Assembly: GCA_033811195.1 (NCBI GenBank)
Contig: JAPXOZ010000006.1
Coordinates: 1-64,000, forward strand
Reading direction: 5' to 3'
From: Cacconaster sp033811195
Lineage (GTDB): Bacteria; Bacteroidota; Bacteroidia; Bacteroidales; UBA932
DNA length: 64,000 nt
A program made the position numbers and the translations under genes. The notes under the pieces were generated by a model. The model searched no databases and was not told where the DNA came from. It worked only from the letters and a program-made list of their open reading frames with translations. Shown here one piece after another: positions 53,162 through 62,474 of this stretch. Every line of letters starts with the position of its first letter. Position 1 is the stretch's first letter.

Positions 53162-55024
53162 ATGATCAAGAAAACCATTATTGACCATTTTGAGCAGGCT
53201 GTTGCACAATTTCCGGACAACACATACCTGCTTGAGAGCAAAACAGGTACTTTTGAACCTACTACCTATAGACAGACAAGAGATGCTGCCTATAAATTCG
53301 GAGCAGGTCTTGTACTTGAAGGCGTCAAACCAAAGGAGAATATAGCTATTCTTGCGGAAGGTTGCAATATGTGGATAATCAGCGAGTTGGGTATGTTTTA
53401 CGCAGGAGGCGTGAGTGTTCCTCTCTCCATCAAGCTTGAGGAATCCAACGATTTGCTCTTCCGATTGATCCACGGTGATGTAAAATATATCATCACAAGT
53501 TCCAGACAGCTAAATAAGATACGTCTGATAAGAGATCAGCTCCCTCTCGTGGAAAAGGTCTTTATTCTCGATCCTGTTGAGAGTTACGAGCCTGGGGAGA
53601 TTGCAGCTGAGGATCTTATGAAGCGCGGTGCTAAATATCTGGAGACTAATCTGGATGAATTCCTAAAGATTGGACAATCCATTCAAAACGATGACATTGC
53701 TACTATTACTTATACGTCGGGCACTACAGCAGACCCTAAAGGCGTGGTCTTAACGCACCGTAACTATACAGCAAATGTGGAGCAGTCGCTTTCTTGCATC
53801 AATATTGATGAGAATCTCAAGATGTTGATCATCCTGCCGTTGGACCACTGTTTTGCACATGTGGTGGGCATGTACGCCATGATGGCAAGAGGAGCAAAGA
53901 TAGCTACTGTACCGCAGGGCAAAACTGCTATGGAGACTCTTCGCAACATCCCCATGAGTATCGCTGCGGTCAAACCGAATGTAATGCTCTCCGTGCCGGC
54001 CCTTGCCAAGAACTTCAAAAAGAACATCGAGAGTTCAGTAGAAAAGAGCGGTAAGAAAAAAATCTTCGATTTTGCACTAAAACTCGCCATCTGGTACAAT
54101 CAGGAAGGGTGGAATAGGGGCAGAGGGCTTAGAATTTTCGCACTTCCGCTGGTTAAACTCTTCGACAAACTGATATTCAGTAAAGTACGCATGGCGATGG
54201 GTGGCGAACTTGATTTCTTTATAGGTGGAGGAGCACTTCTGGACATCGATATCCAGAGGTTTTACTATGCACTTGGCATCCCCATGTTCCAGGGCTATGG
54301 CCTATCTGAGGCCACTCCCGTAATTTCAACCAATACTCCCAAAAGGCATCGTCTGGGTTCTTCAGGCATTCTGGTAAAGCCTATGGATCTCAAGATTTGT
54401 GATGAGCAAGGTAATGAGGTTCCTTATGGAGTAACCGGTGAAATTGTTATCCGTGGTGAAAACGTGATGGCCGGTTACTGGAAGAATCCGACAGCCACTG
54501 CCGAAACCGTTAAGGATGGATGGCTTTATACAGGAGATATGGGTTATATGCATAAGTCCGGCTTTCTCTATGTGCTTGGCCGTTTCAAATCTCTACTTAT
54601 CTCAAGTGACGGTGAAAAATATGCTCCTGAAGGTATTGAAGAGTCGATAATTGAGAATTCGAAAATCATTCAAAACCTTATGCTGCATAATAACCAGAAC
54701 CCCTATACTATTTGTGTTGTCCAGGTGGACAAAAAGGCTCTGCCAAAGGGTGAAGCGGGTATAATGGCTATTAAGGCGGAGTTTGACAAATACCGTTCAG
54801 GAGGCCAGTATGCGGGTACATTCCCTGAAAGATGGCTTCCCACCACATTCATCATTGCTGATGAGCCTTTTAGCGAAGCTAACAAGATGATCAACAGTAC
54901 AATGAAACTTGTAAGAAATGCAGTTGAGAAGGCTTATGCGGAGAGAATTGACTTTGCATTCACCGCAGAAGGTAGAAATCCTGTAAATGAAGCCAATCTT
55001 GCTGCTCTTGCAAAGATTGACTAA
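53162..55024 (+). CDS. Long-chain acyl-CoA synthetase (AMP-forming)
   Basis: The 620-residue enzyme has the adenylate-forming signatures: P-loop ITYTSGTTADPKGVVLTHRN near residue 180, FQGYGLSEATPVISTN, GWLYTGDMGYM and a C-terminal catalytic lysine region. The size and the LDHCFAHVVGMYA segment fit long-chain acyl-CoA ligases of the FadD/FAA type. It activates fatty acids to acyl-CoA through acyl-AMP. It starts a run with an M28 peptidase, an acyltransferase and envelope lipoproteins, so it may supply acyl-CoA for phospholipid or lipid A-related acylation. The chain-length preference cannot be read. Confidence 0.9.
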   Translation: MIKKTIIDHFEQAVAQFPDNTYLLESKTGTFEPTTYRQTRDAAYKFGAGLVLEGVKPKENIAILAEGCNMWIISELGMFYAGGVSVPLSIKLEESNDLLFRLIHGDVKYIITSSRQLNKIRLIRDQLPLVEKVFILDPVESYEPGEIAAEDLMKRGAKYLETNLDEFLKIGQSIQNDDIATITYTSGTTADPKGVVLTHRNYTANVEQSLSCINIDENLKMLIILPLDHCFAHVVGMYAMMARGAKIATVPQGKTAMETLRNIPMSIAAVKPNVMLSVPALAKNFKKNIESSVEKSGKKKIFDFALKLAIWYNQEGWNRGRGLRIFALPLVKLFDKLIFSKVRMAMGGELDFFIGGGALLDIDIQRFYYALGIPMFQGYGLSEATPVISTNTPKRHRLGSSGILVKPMDLKICDEQGNEVPYGVTGEIVIRGENVMAGYWKNPTATAETVKDGWLYTGDMGYMHKSGFLYVLGRFKSLLISSDGEKYAPEGIEESIIENSKIIQNLMLHNNQNPYTICVVQVDKKALPKGEAGIMAIKAEFDKYRSGGQYAGTFPERWLPTTFIIADEPFSEANKMINSTMKLVRNAVEKAYAERIDFAFTAEGRNPVNEANLAALAKID

Positions 55025-55042
55025 CACAATTACAAAACATCT

Positions 55043-56761
55043 ATGAGAAAATACAGGATATTTATATTGATTGCCACTATAGTACTCTCTGCACTTGCAG
55101 CATATGGTATTTTTACGGCTCCCAGAGTTAACTCCACAGATTCAGAGAATTTTTCTGCTGAGAGAGTCTCTGCTGACATTAAGGTTATCAGCCGGAAACC
55201 ACATTCTATAATTCATCCGAAGGAGAGAGCCGAGGTCAGAGACTACTTGGGAGATCGTTTAATTGCCCTCACAGACTCTTCGGTAGTCTTTTATCCGTAT
55301 GAAAACGCTACGGAATATGAGGGTAAACCGATTGATATCACCAACATTTTTGCACAGGTGGATCCTGTGATTGATGATCCTGAGCATCCGGACCCTACAT
55401 ATCTGATGCTGATCGCTCATTATGACTCGAGATACCCTCAGAAGGTATTGGATCAGACAGTGCTCTCTTACGGTGCAGCAGATGACGGTTATGGATGCGG
55501 CGTGGCGCTGGAGTCTCTTAGACAGGCTTTACGCTATCGCGGGGAGTGGAGACAGGGTATAAAAATTTTGCTCACCGACTCCGAAGAGTGGAAACTGACA
55601 GGCATTAATTCAGCATTGGAGCACAATCCCGAGATTTTTGACAATGTAGGACTGATAATCAATCTCGAAAGCCGTGGCAACAAAGGTCCCGTTCTGCTCT
55701 TTGAGACAGGAAAAAACAACTCTAAGGTGCTTTCGCTCTATAAGAAGGCCAAGGCTCCCTATACCTACACCTTTACTACAGTGGTTTACGAGTTTATGCC
55801 TAACTTCACCGATTTCACTCCGTTGAAAGATTCATACCCGGGCCTTAATTTCTCCAATCTTGACGATATCAACCACTATCATACTGATCTGGACAATTAC
55901 GACAACATATCACTTAAAACGATACAGCATTTTGGTGCACAATTGGAGCCGATAATAGAAGAGTATCTTACCAACCACGAATATCGTGATCCAAAGGCAT
56001 TGGTTTCCGATAAGTCATCGATTGCTTTTACCATCCCCGCTATCGGCCTGATAACTTTCTCCAAGGGAGGCTACCTACTGGCTAATTCCATAGTTTTGGC
56101 CCTCTTCTGCCTTATTTTCAGCTTTGCGCTGATCAGTGGTAGGATCAGACCTCTCAAGGTGCTTGTGGCCTCTGCAAAAGTGCTCTTATGGGCTATTGTG
56201 GCTTTTGGTATAGGAGAACTTATTGCCTGGACAGTCTCCCTGATTACGGGTGCTAAGTTCTCTTTAATGGGCGTTGTGCGAGGAGTACAGTTTGACGAGT
56301 GGGTTATGATAGGCACGGCAGTTATTACCGCACTGATAGTTACAATCTGCTTCTTGTGGGGCAGGAAAAAGTCGGCTGACCGAATTTCATCGACAGCTAT
56401 TCGCAAGAGTGCTTCAGCCAGTGGTGCTACCAGATACTCCTACAATCTTCTCTATGGTACAATGTTGCTTCTGCTACTCCTTTCTGCAGTTCTATTGCTG
56501 ACCATAGGTGAAAATTTCTTCTTTGCATTACCTCTGGCTCTTGCTGCTGCTTCAGTTTTCCTTTGGAGAGTTACAACCTGGCGCGGATGGCTCTTAGCTG
56601 CGGTTGTATTAACCTTATTGCATGCATTTTCATTCCTTTATATAGTGATAATTGCTCTTACGATGGGTGCTCTGGGTGTGCTTCCGTTCTTTATGGTAAT
56701 CTATATGGCATTGCTTTTGCCTTTGGCTGATCTGTATACCCGCAAAGAGAAAACCATCTGA
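55043..56761 (+). CDS. M28-family metallopeptidase with C-terminal membrane domain
   Basis: The 572-residue protein has one N-terminal helix (residues 4-26). A peptidase M28 domain follows, with zinc-ligand motifs IAHYDSR, GAADDGYGCG and TDSEEWKLTG; a final histidine is in NHYHTDLDNYD. From about residue 330 come eight or so membrane helices. Aminopeptidases of this type sit in the membrane with the catalytic part outside the cytoplasm. It lies 18 bases after the acyl-CoA ligase gene and four before the acyltransferase gene. The substrate is unknown. Confidence 0.87.
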   Translation: MRKYRIFILIATIVLSALAAYGIFTAPRVNSTDSENFSAERVSADIKVISRKPHSIIHPKERAEVRDYLGDRLIALTDSSVVFYPYENATEYEGKPIDITNIFAQVDPVIDDPEHPDPTYLMLIAHYDSRYPQKVLDQTVLSYGAADDGYGCGVALESLRQALRYRGEWRQGIKILLTDSEEWKLTGINSALEHNPEIFDNVGLIINLESRGNKGPVLLFETGKNNSKVLSLYKKAKAPYTYTFTTVVYEFMPNFTDFTPLKDSYPGLNFSNLDDINHYHTDLDNYDNISLKTIQHFGAQLEPIIEEYLTNHEYRDPKALVSDKSSIAFTIPAIGLITFSKGGYLLANSIVLALFCLIFSFALISGRIRPLKVLVASAKVLLWAIVAFGIGELIAWTVSLITGAKFSLMGVVRGVQFDEWVMIGTAVITALIVTICFLWGRKKSADRISSTAIRKSASASGATRYSYNLLYGTMLLLLLLSAVLLLTIGENFFFALPLALAAASVFLWRVTTWRGWLLAAVVLTLLHAFSFLYIVIIALTMGALGVLPFFMVIYMALLLPLADLYTRKEKTI

Positions 56762-56765
56762 TATA

Positions 56766-57887
56766 GTGTTTGAAAATATTAGGCCATACAATGACCGAGA
56801 AACACTCGAAGCACTTGCGAGAGTGGCAAACCATCCTCTGACCGGAAGCATCTCAGCATATTTCTATCCTGACAAGGAGAGGGGATATCTCGGAGAGTTC
56901 CTAAGGAGTGTAACCGGCACATATGATTTTCAGGCAAGGGTTATGTACCACGTCATAGGCTTTGTTATGAAAAACACTACAAATGGAGTGACTTTTTCGG
57001 GCTTGGAACATTTCACTGAGGGTAAGAAACGCCCTTTTCTGTTACTATCAAACCATCGGGATATAGTTCTCGACTCTGCATTCATACAATTTATCCTGGA
57101 AGATAATAAGCTGCCTTTGACGGAAATTGCAGTAGGGGACAATCTTATTGCAGATAGTTACATAGAAGATATTATTCGTTCCAATCGTATGATAAAAGTT
57201 GTGAGAAGCGAAAATCCACGCGAGGTTTACAACAGCTCGAAGATCTTCTCACAATATATTAGAAGCAGCACTTCCAACATTTGGCTTGCACATCGCAACG
57301 GTCGGGCCAAAGATGGTGTTGACACTACAGAGCAAGGATTGCTTAAAATGCTGGATATGAGTGGTAGGGGGGACTTCATCTCAAACTTTTCTGAGCTTAA
57401 TATCATGCCTGTTTCCATATCCTACGAGATAGAGACTTGTGGCATAGAGAAGGCGCTCGAGACCTGGATACGCAAGAGTACCGGTACCTATAAGAAGACT
57501 CCGGGAGAAGACACAGAGAGTATTCTCAAGGGTATAAAACAGCCAAAGGGAGCCGTACATATCTCTTTTTGCCAGCCCTTAACGCTTGAAGAACTGCAGA
57601 AAACAAATTCATTTTCTAGAAATGAAAAATTTCAGTATCTTGCATCAGTTATTGATAAAAAAATCCTTGACGGATTCAGGCTTTATCCTTCTCATTATGT
57701 TGCGGCTGACATCCTAAAATGCGAGGAAAGGTTTTCAGAGAATTACTCTATGGCTGATAAAGATGCCTTCAGAGCTTATCTTGAGAGGGAAATATCAGGG
57801 GTTCCGGCATCTGCTGACCGCAGTGCTGTTATGGATAATCTCCTGCACATTTATGCCAATCCTGTCTTTAGGAAATATCGGTTTTGA
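56766..57887 (+). CDS. Glycerophosphate acyltransferase-like protein
   Basis: The 373-residue protein has the acyltransferase HX4D motif in SNHRDIVLDSAF near residues 97-108 and a second block in ENPREVYNSSK. The later substrate-binding blocks appear as IWLAHRNGRAKDG and LNIMPVSISYE. The layout matches 1-acyl-glycerol-3-phosphate or glycerol-3-phosphate acyltransferases (PlsC/PlsB superfamily). It has no clear transmembrane helix, so it is probably membrane-associated. The start is GTG at 56766, four bases after the peptidase stop. It is upstream of an OmpA-like lipoprotein and may use acyl-CoA from the ligase at 53162. Confidence 0.82.
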   Translation: MFENIRPYNDRETLEALARVANHPLTGSISAYFYPDKERGYLGEFLRSVTGTYDFQARVMYHVIGFVMKNTTNGVTFSGLEHFTEGKKRPFLLLSNHRDIVLDSAFIQFILEDNKLPLTEIAVGDNLIADSYIEDIIRSNRMIKVVRSENPREVYNSSKIFSQYIRSSTSNIWLAHRNGRAKDGVDTTEQGLLKMLDMSGRGDFISNFSELNIMPVSISYEIETCGIEKALETWIRKSTGTYKKTPGEDTESILKGIKQPKGAVHISFCQPLTLEELQKTNSFSRNEKFQYLASVIDKKILDGFRLYPSHYVAADILKCEERFSENYSMADKDAFRAYLEREISGVPASADRSAVMDNLLHIYANPVFRKYRF

Positions 57888-57916
57888 AGCAACTATTTAA
57901 CTATAATATTTCAGAC

Positions 57917-58654
57917 ATGAAAAAGATTCTAACTATTCTTTTTTGCGTATCTCTCCTGTGCACCGGATGCGGCAGTTCGTCCAAGGCTTCCAAAAGTGCT
58001 ATTATGGGCGATGGTAGTGCTGTAGGAGCTGGGATAGATTCGCCAGGTGGCAAGGACACCAAGAAAAAATCTTCAAGCAAGTCAAGCAAGTCTACTAAGT
58101 CCACCAAGAAAACAACTGCAAGCAAGGATACCAAGAGAGCAACTTACGATGAGCCTGTTGGTACTGATGCTGTATCTGTTATTGGGTACATTATGGAACA
58201 AAAGGCATCAGACATGGCCGGGATCGGAGATGTTAATGTAAAAACCCTTACCGATTCTAGGGGATATAAGGCTATAAAGGTGATTTTCGATAGCGGTATT
58301 CTTTTTGAAACCGGTAAATATTCTCTTAATGAGGATGCAAAAGCCGCTCTATCTGCGTTTGTAGAAGAGATGGGGGAACTTCCTGAAACTAACATCACTG
58401 TCTACGGTCATACAGACAACACCGGTTCGGCGGCAGCAAACGAAAGAGTCTCTCTCCAGCGTGCAAAGTCTGTTGCAGATTACCTAAAAAGCCTTGGTAT
58501 TGAGGCAAACAGGGTAGTTTATGAGGGCAAATCCTTCAGAGAACCTATTGCAGACAACAGTACTGCAGAAGGCCGTAGGATCAATCGCCGTGTAGAGGTA
58601 TTTGTTTACGCAAATGAGAGAATGATACAGCAGGCTAAAGAAGGAACTCTTTAA
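57917..58654 (+). CDS. OmpA-family lipoprotein
   Basis: From the ATG at 57917 the protein has 245 residues and a lipobox cysteine at residue 18 (SLLCTGC). The upstream in-frame codons to 57884 overlap the acyltransferase gene and are excluded. A lysine/serine/threonine-rich linker (about 20-75) precedes the OmpA-like domain: FDSGILFETGKYSLNEDAKAAL, then VYGHTDNTGSAAANERVSL, then GRRINRRVEVFV. That domain binds peptidoglycan, tethering the outer membrane. The linker encodes low-complexity SSKSSKSTKST and is likely flexible. Confidence 0.92.
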   Translation: MKKILTILFCVSLLCTGCGSSSKASKSAIMGDGSAVGAGIDSPGGKDTKKKSSSKSSKSTKSTKKTTASKDTKRATYDEPVGTDAVSVIGYIMEQKASDMAGIGDVNVKTLTDSRGYKAIKVIFDSGILFETGKYSLNEDAKAALSAFVEEMGELPETNITVYGHTDNTGSAAANERVSLQRAKSVADYLKSLGIEANRVVYEGKSFREPIADNSTAEGRRINRRVEVFVYANERMIQQAKEGTL

Positions 58655-58659
58655 CAGTA

Positions 58660-59367
58660 ATGAAACGTCTTCTTCCGGGAATTTTAATAGCACTATCGCT
58701 TATTCTATCTTCTTGTGCGAGAATCAATACGGGTAGGACTGACGGGACATATTTCTACCCTCTGGAGCCCTTTACCGGAGTTAAGGTGGGAGATGATATC
58801 TTTACTAGGATTTATGTGCAGGAAGGGGAGTACGGTATTGAAATTACCTGTGACGAAAATATACGCAATCACCTCTACGGAAAGATCCTGAACGGGGTGT
58901 TACATTTTGGCGTTAAGAAAGGTGTCGTCCCCGGGACAAGCGTAGATATGGAAGTGAGGATATACACTGATTCGCTTAGTTATCTCGAAGTTGCTGACAA
59001 CACGCCTGTAGGCATCTACGGAGATGTTTCCGGTAACCTTGAACTCAAATTGACCGGTCAGAGCAATGTAAGATGTAACTCCTTGGATCTGGACAATCTG
59101 ACTATCAATGCCATTGGAGGCGGTGCCGTATTGAAGGGGAAGGCTATCAAAGCGGTTATAAACTGCTATTCCGGAGCTTCAGTTAAGGATTTTACTCTAT
59201 CAATAGAAGATCTTATCATTTATATGTCCGGTGCCAGTAGAGCCGAGTTTACGGTAAACAATACAATTAATGCCGATTTGAGAGGAGGCAGCACTTTCAC
59301 CTACAGGGGCAATGCTTATGTACAATCGGAAAAGCTCAGGGGAGGCTCTGTGCTGAATAAAGAATAA
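58660..59367 (+). CDS. Head-GIN domain (DUF2807) lipoprotein
   Basis: The 235-residue lipoprotein (cysteine 19 in LILSSC) shows the DUF2807 layout: YPLEPFTGVKVGDDIFTRIYVQ, then repeated short strands with GDVSGNLELKLTGQSNV and MSGASRAEF. It is a shorter relative of the head-GIN protein at 42224, with fewer SGAS repeats and with lipid anchoring. It lies five bases after the OmpA lipoprotein gene and ends an operon of envelope genes. Its role is unknown. Confidence 0.83.
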   Translation: MKRLLPGILIALSLILSSCARINTGRTDGTYFYPLEPFTGVKVGDDIFTRIYVQEGEYGIEITCDENIRNHLYGKILNGVLHFGVKKGVVPGTSVDMEVRIYTDSLSYLEVADNTPVGIYGDVSGNLELKLTGQSNVRCNSLDLDNLTINAIGGGAVLKGKAIKAVINCYSGASVKDFTLSIEDLIIYMSGASRAEFTVNNTINADLRGGSTFTYRGNAYVQSEKLRGGSVLNKE

Positions 59368-59374
59368 TAAATTC

Positions 59375-59405
59375 TTGGAAATCGTCATGAATTTGATTAA
59401 TTTTG
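59375..59405 (+). promoter_or_regulatory. Promoter of the lysine fermentation operon
   Basis: TTG (59375-59377), 20 bases, then TAATTTTG (59398-59405) is a full match to the Bacteroidetes promoter. It lies 73 bases before the first gene of the operon, and the -7 box overlaps the left arm of a strong inverted repeat. Confidence 0.75.
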
Positions 59406-59442
59406 CGGATTGCGTTAAACATAGTTTAACAGGTCCGCAAAA
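59401..59442. promoter_or_regulatory. Nested inverted repeat at the lysine operon promoter
   Basis: Outer arms of nine bases (59401-59409, 59434-59442) and inner arms of seven (GTTAAAC 59414-59420, GTTTAAC 59424-59430) form a nested hairpin with a three-base loop. Downstream is TTGCTTTTTAG. It could terminate transcripts from the upstream envelope operon, serve as an operator over the start site, or both. Confidence 0.65.
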
Positions 59443-59478
59443 TTGCTTTTTAGTTAGAACAATTAAATTCTCTATAAT

Positions 59479-60129
59479 ATGAAAAAAAATATTTCTCTTA
59501 AGGATGCCGTTGCAATGGTAAAAGACGGCGCTACAATTATGGTTGGTGGTTTTCTAGGTACAGGAGCTCCCGCGCAGTTAATTGATGCTCTTGTGGAGAG
59601 TGGAGTCAAGGATCTTACAGTTATCGCTAATGACACCGTGTTTGACGGTAAGGGCTGGGGCAGGTTGATTGAGAATCACCAAGTAAAGAAGATCATAGCC
59701 TCATATATAGGTGGTAACGCCGCATCTATAGATCAGATGAACTCAGGTGAAACAGAGGTTGAGTTTGTTCCTCAGGGTACCCTTGCAGAGCGTATCCGCG
59801 CTAAGGGTGCAGGACTTGGCGGCGTGCTTACTCCCACAGGTCTCGACACCGTTGTTGAGGAAGGCAAGAAAAGAATTACTATTGACGGTAAGGACTATCT
59901 TATAGAGAAACCTCTTGGTGCCGATTTCGCATTTATCGGTGGTTCTATCGTTGATGAGTCAGGCAATGTGTTCTACAGAGGCACCACGCGCAATTTCAAT
60001 CCCACAATGGCCCAGGCTGGTGATGTTGTAATTGTCGAGGCCGAAAAGGTGGTTCCCGTCGGCGAACTGGCTCCCGAGGCAATACATACTCCTTCTATCT
60101 TCGTGGATTACATATATGTAAAACAATAA
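59479..60129 (+). CDS. atoD: CoA-transferase alpha subunit (butyrate-acetoacetate type)
   Basis: The 216-residue protein is the alpha subunit of a class I CoA-transferase: KDAVAMVKDGATIMVGGFLGTG, VIANDTVFDGKGWGRL, VEFVPQGTLAERIRAKGAGLGG and LGADFAFIGGSI. With its beta subunit it moves CoA from butyryl-CoA to acetoacetate, the exchange that links lysine breakdown to butyrate formation. The beta subunit, which carries the catalytic glutamate, is not next to it and should lie beyond the right edge. It is the first gene of the lysine operon, behind a strong promoter. The exact substrate pair is inferred from the operon. Confidence 0.88.
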   Translation: MKKNISLKDAVAMVKDGATIMVGGFLGTGAPAQLIDALVESGVKDLTVIANDTVFDGKGWGRLIENHQVKKIIASYIGGNAASIDQMNSGETEVEFVPQGTLAERIRAKGAGLGGVLTPTGLDTVVEEGKKRITIDGKDYLIEKPLGADFAFIGGSIVDESGNVFYRGTTRNFNPTMAQAGDVVIVEAEKVVPVGELAPEAIHTPSIFVDYIYVKQ

Positions 60130-60163
60130 TTCGACAACAACAGATATTTAAAAGAAACTATTT

Positions 60164-60550
60164 ATGACAAACAAATCAATGATTAGAGTACGTATGAGCT
60201 CTCAAGATGCTCATTACGGCGGTAATTTAGTTGACGGCGCAAAAATGCTTCAACTTTTCGGTGATGTTGCTACCGAACTTTTGATTAAACGCGACGGTGA
60301 TGAAGGTCTCTTCAAAGCTTATGATATGGTGGAATTCTTTGCTCCCGTATACGCAGGTGAGTTTATAGAGGTAGTGGGTGAGATTGTTTCAGAAGGTAAT
60401 TCTTCAAGGAAAATGGTATTTGAGGCACGCAAGGTAATTGTTCCCCGTCCCGATATCAGCGATTCGGCTGCTGATTTTCTTGAAGAGCCCATCGTAGTGT
60501 GCCGTGCAAGCGGTACTTGTGTAACCCCTAAATCTTGCCAGAGAAAATAA
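60164..60550 (+). CDS. kal: 3-aminobutyryl-CoA ammonia-lyase
   Basis: The 128-residue hotdog-fold protein removes ammonia from L-3-aminobutyryl-CoA to give crotonyl-CoA, a late step of lysine fermentation. It contains MIRVRMSSQDAHYGGNLVDGAKMLQLFGD and DMVEFFAPVYAGEFIEVVGEIV, matching the Kal family, a relative of acyl-CoA thioesterases. It is 34 bases after the CoA-transferase gene and two bases before kce. Name and reaction follow from the family and from its place among kce, kdd and kamA. Confidence 0.9.
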   Translation: MTNKSMIRVRMSSQDAHYGGNLVDGAKMLQLFGDVATELLIKRDGDEGLFKAYDMVEFFAPVYAGEFIEVVGEIVSEGNSSRKMVFEARKVIVPRPDISDSAADFLEEPIVVCRASGTCVTPKSCQRK

Positions 60551-60552
60551 TT

Positions 60553-61380
60553 ATGGATAAACTCATTATCACTGCCGCTATCTGCGGCGCAGAAGTTACC
60601 AAGGAGCAGAATCCTGCGGTTCCCTATACTGTATATGAAATTGTACGCGAGGCCAAATCTGCCGTTGATGCCGGTGCCGCTATCGTGCATCTCCACGTAC
60701 GCGAGGATGACGGTACTCCCACACAGAGTAAGGCACGTTTCAAGGAGTGCATTGATGCTATATATAAGGTTTGTCCTGATGTTATCCTCATCCCTTCTAC
60801 CGGTGGTGCAGTAGGTATGACTGCTGAAGAGAGACTTCAGCCTACAGAGCTTTTCCCTGAAATGGCAACCCTCGATTGCGGTACCTGTAATTTTGGTGAC
60901 GAAGTGTTTGAAAATACTATGCCCATGATGCGTGAGTTTGGTAAAAGAATGCTCGAAAACAACATTAAGCCTGAATATGAGTGTTTTGAAATGGGTCACC
61001 TAGATACAATACTCACTATGGCCCGCAAAGGTGAGGTGCCCGGTCATCCGATGCATTTTAACTTTGTTCTCGGCGTGCCCGGTTGTACTTCAGCAACCAT
61101 TCCTAACCTTTGCTGGCTCGTGAATGCTATTCCCGCAGGCAGCACCTGGTGTGCTACAGGTATCGGTCGTCACAATTACACCCTTGTTGCTCCGGCAATT
61201 TCCATGGGTGGCCATGTGAGAGTTGGATTTGAAGACAGTCTCTATCTAGGTAGGGGAGTCCTCGCACAATCCAACGGCGAACTTGTTGCAAAGGTAGTTA
61301 GACTGGCCAAAGAGCTTGGTCGCGCTGTTGCAACACCGGCTGAAGCACGTCAAATCCTTGGATTAGCTCCAAGACAATAA
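60553..61380 (+). CDS. kce: 3-keto-5-aminohexanoate cleavage enzyme
   Basis: This 275-residue enzyme condenses 5-amino-3-oxohexanoate with acetyl-CoA to yield acetoacetate and L-3-aminobutyryl-CoA. It shows KLIITAAICGAEVTKEQNPAVPY, AAIVHLHVREDDGTPTQSK with the zinc histidines, the STGG turn, and NFVLGVPGC. These are typical of the Kce/BKACE family. The ATG at 60553 is used; six upstream codons overlap kal. It is followed after 44 bases by kdd. Confidence 0.92.
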   Translation: MDKLIITAAICGAEVTKEQNPAVPYTVYEIVREAKSAVDAGAAIVHLHVREDDGTPTQSKARFKECIDAIYKVCPDVILIPSTGGAVGMTAEERLQPTELFPEMATLDCGTCNFGDEVFENTMPMMREFGKRMLENNIKPEYECFEMGHLDTILTMARKGEVPGHPMHFNFVLGVPGCTSATIPNLCWLVNAIPAGSTWCATGIGRHNYTLVAPAISMGGHVRVGFEDSLYLGRGVLAQSNGELVAKVVRLAKELGRAVATPAEARQILGLAPRQ

Positions 61381-61424
61381 TCATTTTGAAACAATAATCT
61401 AATTAAAAACAGCAATAATAAATA

Positions 61425-62465
61425 ATGAAAAAAGGTAACAAATATGGAACGCACCGCGTAATTGAGCCTAAGGGCGTTCTCCCTCAGCCGGCAGATAAGA
61501 TTGACAACAACATGGACGAGATCTATGACAATGAGATCCTTATTGATGTTCAAACTCTAAATATCGACTCGGCTTCATTTACCGATATAGCCAACTTCTG
61601 TAATCACGACAAGGAAGAGATGAAGAAGGAAATACTTCTCAACGTTGAGCTACAGGGTAAACACCGCAACCGTCGTACTGGTTCCGGTGGTATGCTACTT
61701 GGTAGGGTTGAAAAAATCGGTGACGCTCTTGTGGGCAAAACCGATCTCAAAGTTGGTGATAAAATTGCCACTCTCGTGTCTCTCTCACTGACTCCCCTTC
61801 GTATTGACGAGATTCTCGAAATACGTGAAGATGTTGATCAGGTTGACATCAAGGGTAAGGCTATTCTTTTCGAGAGCGGTATATATGCAAAGATTCCCAC
61901 GGATATGCCTGAAAAATTGGCCCTCTCGGCTCTTGACGTTGCAGGTGCTCCTGCTCAAACAGCAAAGCTTTGCAGACCCGGCGATACCGTTCTTATAATC
62001 GGTGGTGGAGGCAAATCAGGTATGCTCTGTTGCTATGAGGCAAAGAAACGTGTAGGTGTGACAGGTAAGGTTATCGGTATGGGACATAGCGAAAGGTCAA
62101 CTCAACGTATGCGTGATCTCGGTTTTTGTGATGAGGTATTTGCAGGCAATGCAAACGATCCCATTGCAATGTATGAGAAAATTTACGAGCTCACCGACGG
62201 CAAAATGGCTGATGTGACCATCAACAACGTAAATGTTCCCGATACGGAGATGACCTCCATCCTGTGTACCAAAAACGATGGTATTATCTATTTCTTCTCT
62301 ATGGCAACCAGCTTTACAAAAGCAGCTCTCGGTGCAGAAGGTGTAGGCAGCGATGTTACTATGATTATCGGTAACGGCTATACCAAGGGACATGCTGAAA
62401 TCACCCTCCAGATACTCAGAGATAGCGAGAAATTGAGAAAGATATTTACCGAACTTTATGCATAA
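61425..62465 (+). CDS. kdd: L-erythro-3,5-diaminohexanoate dehydrogenase
   Basis: The 346-residue NAD(P)-dependent enzyme oxidatively deaminates 3,5-diaminohexanoate to 5-amino-3-oxohexanoate. It has the start KKGNKYGTHRVIEPKGVLPQPA, a conserved KHRNRRTGSGGMLLGRVEKIG, and a Rossmann nucleotide-binding stretch VLIIGGGGKSGMLCCYEAK. The family differs from classical amino-acid dehydrogenases in sequence. Its position between kce and kamA is that of other lysine fermentation operons. kamA follows after nine bases. Confidence 0.92.
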   Translation: MKKGNKYGTHRVIEPKGVLPQPADKIDNNMDEIYDNEILIDVQTLNIDSASFTDIANFCNHDKEEMKKEILLNVELQGKHRNRRTGSGGMLLGRVEKIGDALVGKTDLKVGDKIATLVSLSLTPLRIDEILEIREDVDQVDIKGKAILFESGIYAKIPTDMPEKLALSALDVAGAPAQTAKLCRPGDTVLIIGGGGKSGMLCCYEAKKRVGVTGKVIGMGHSERSTQRMRDLGFCDEVFAGNANDPIAMYEKIYELTDGKMADVTINNVNVPDTEMTSILCTKNDGIIYFFSMATSFTKAALGAEGVGSDVTMIIGNGYTKGHAEITLQILRDSEKLRKIFTELYA

Positions 62466-62474
62466 ATTGAGGAT

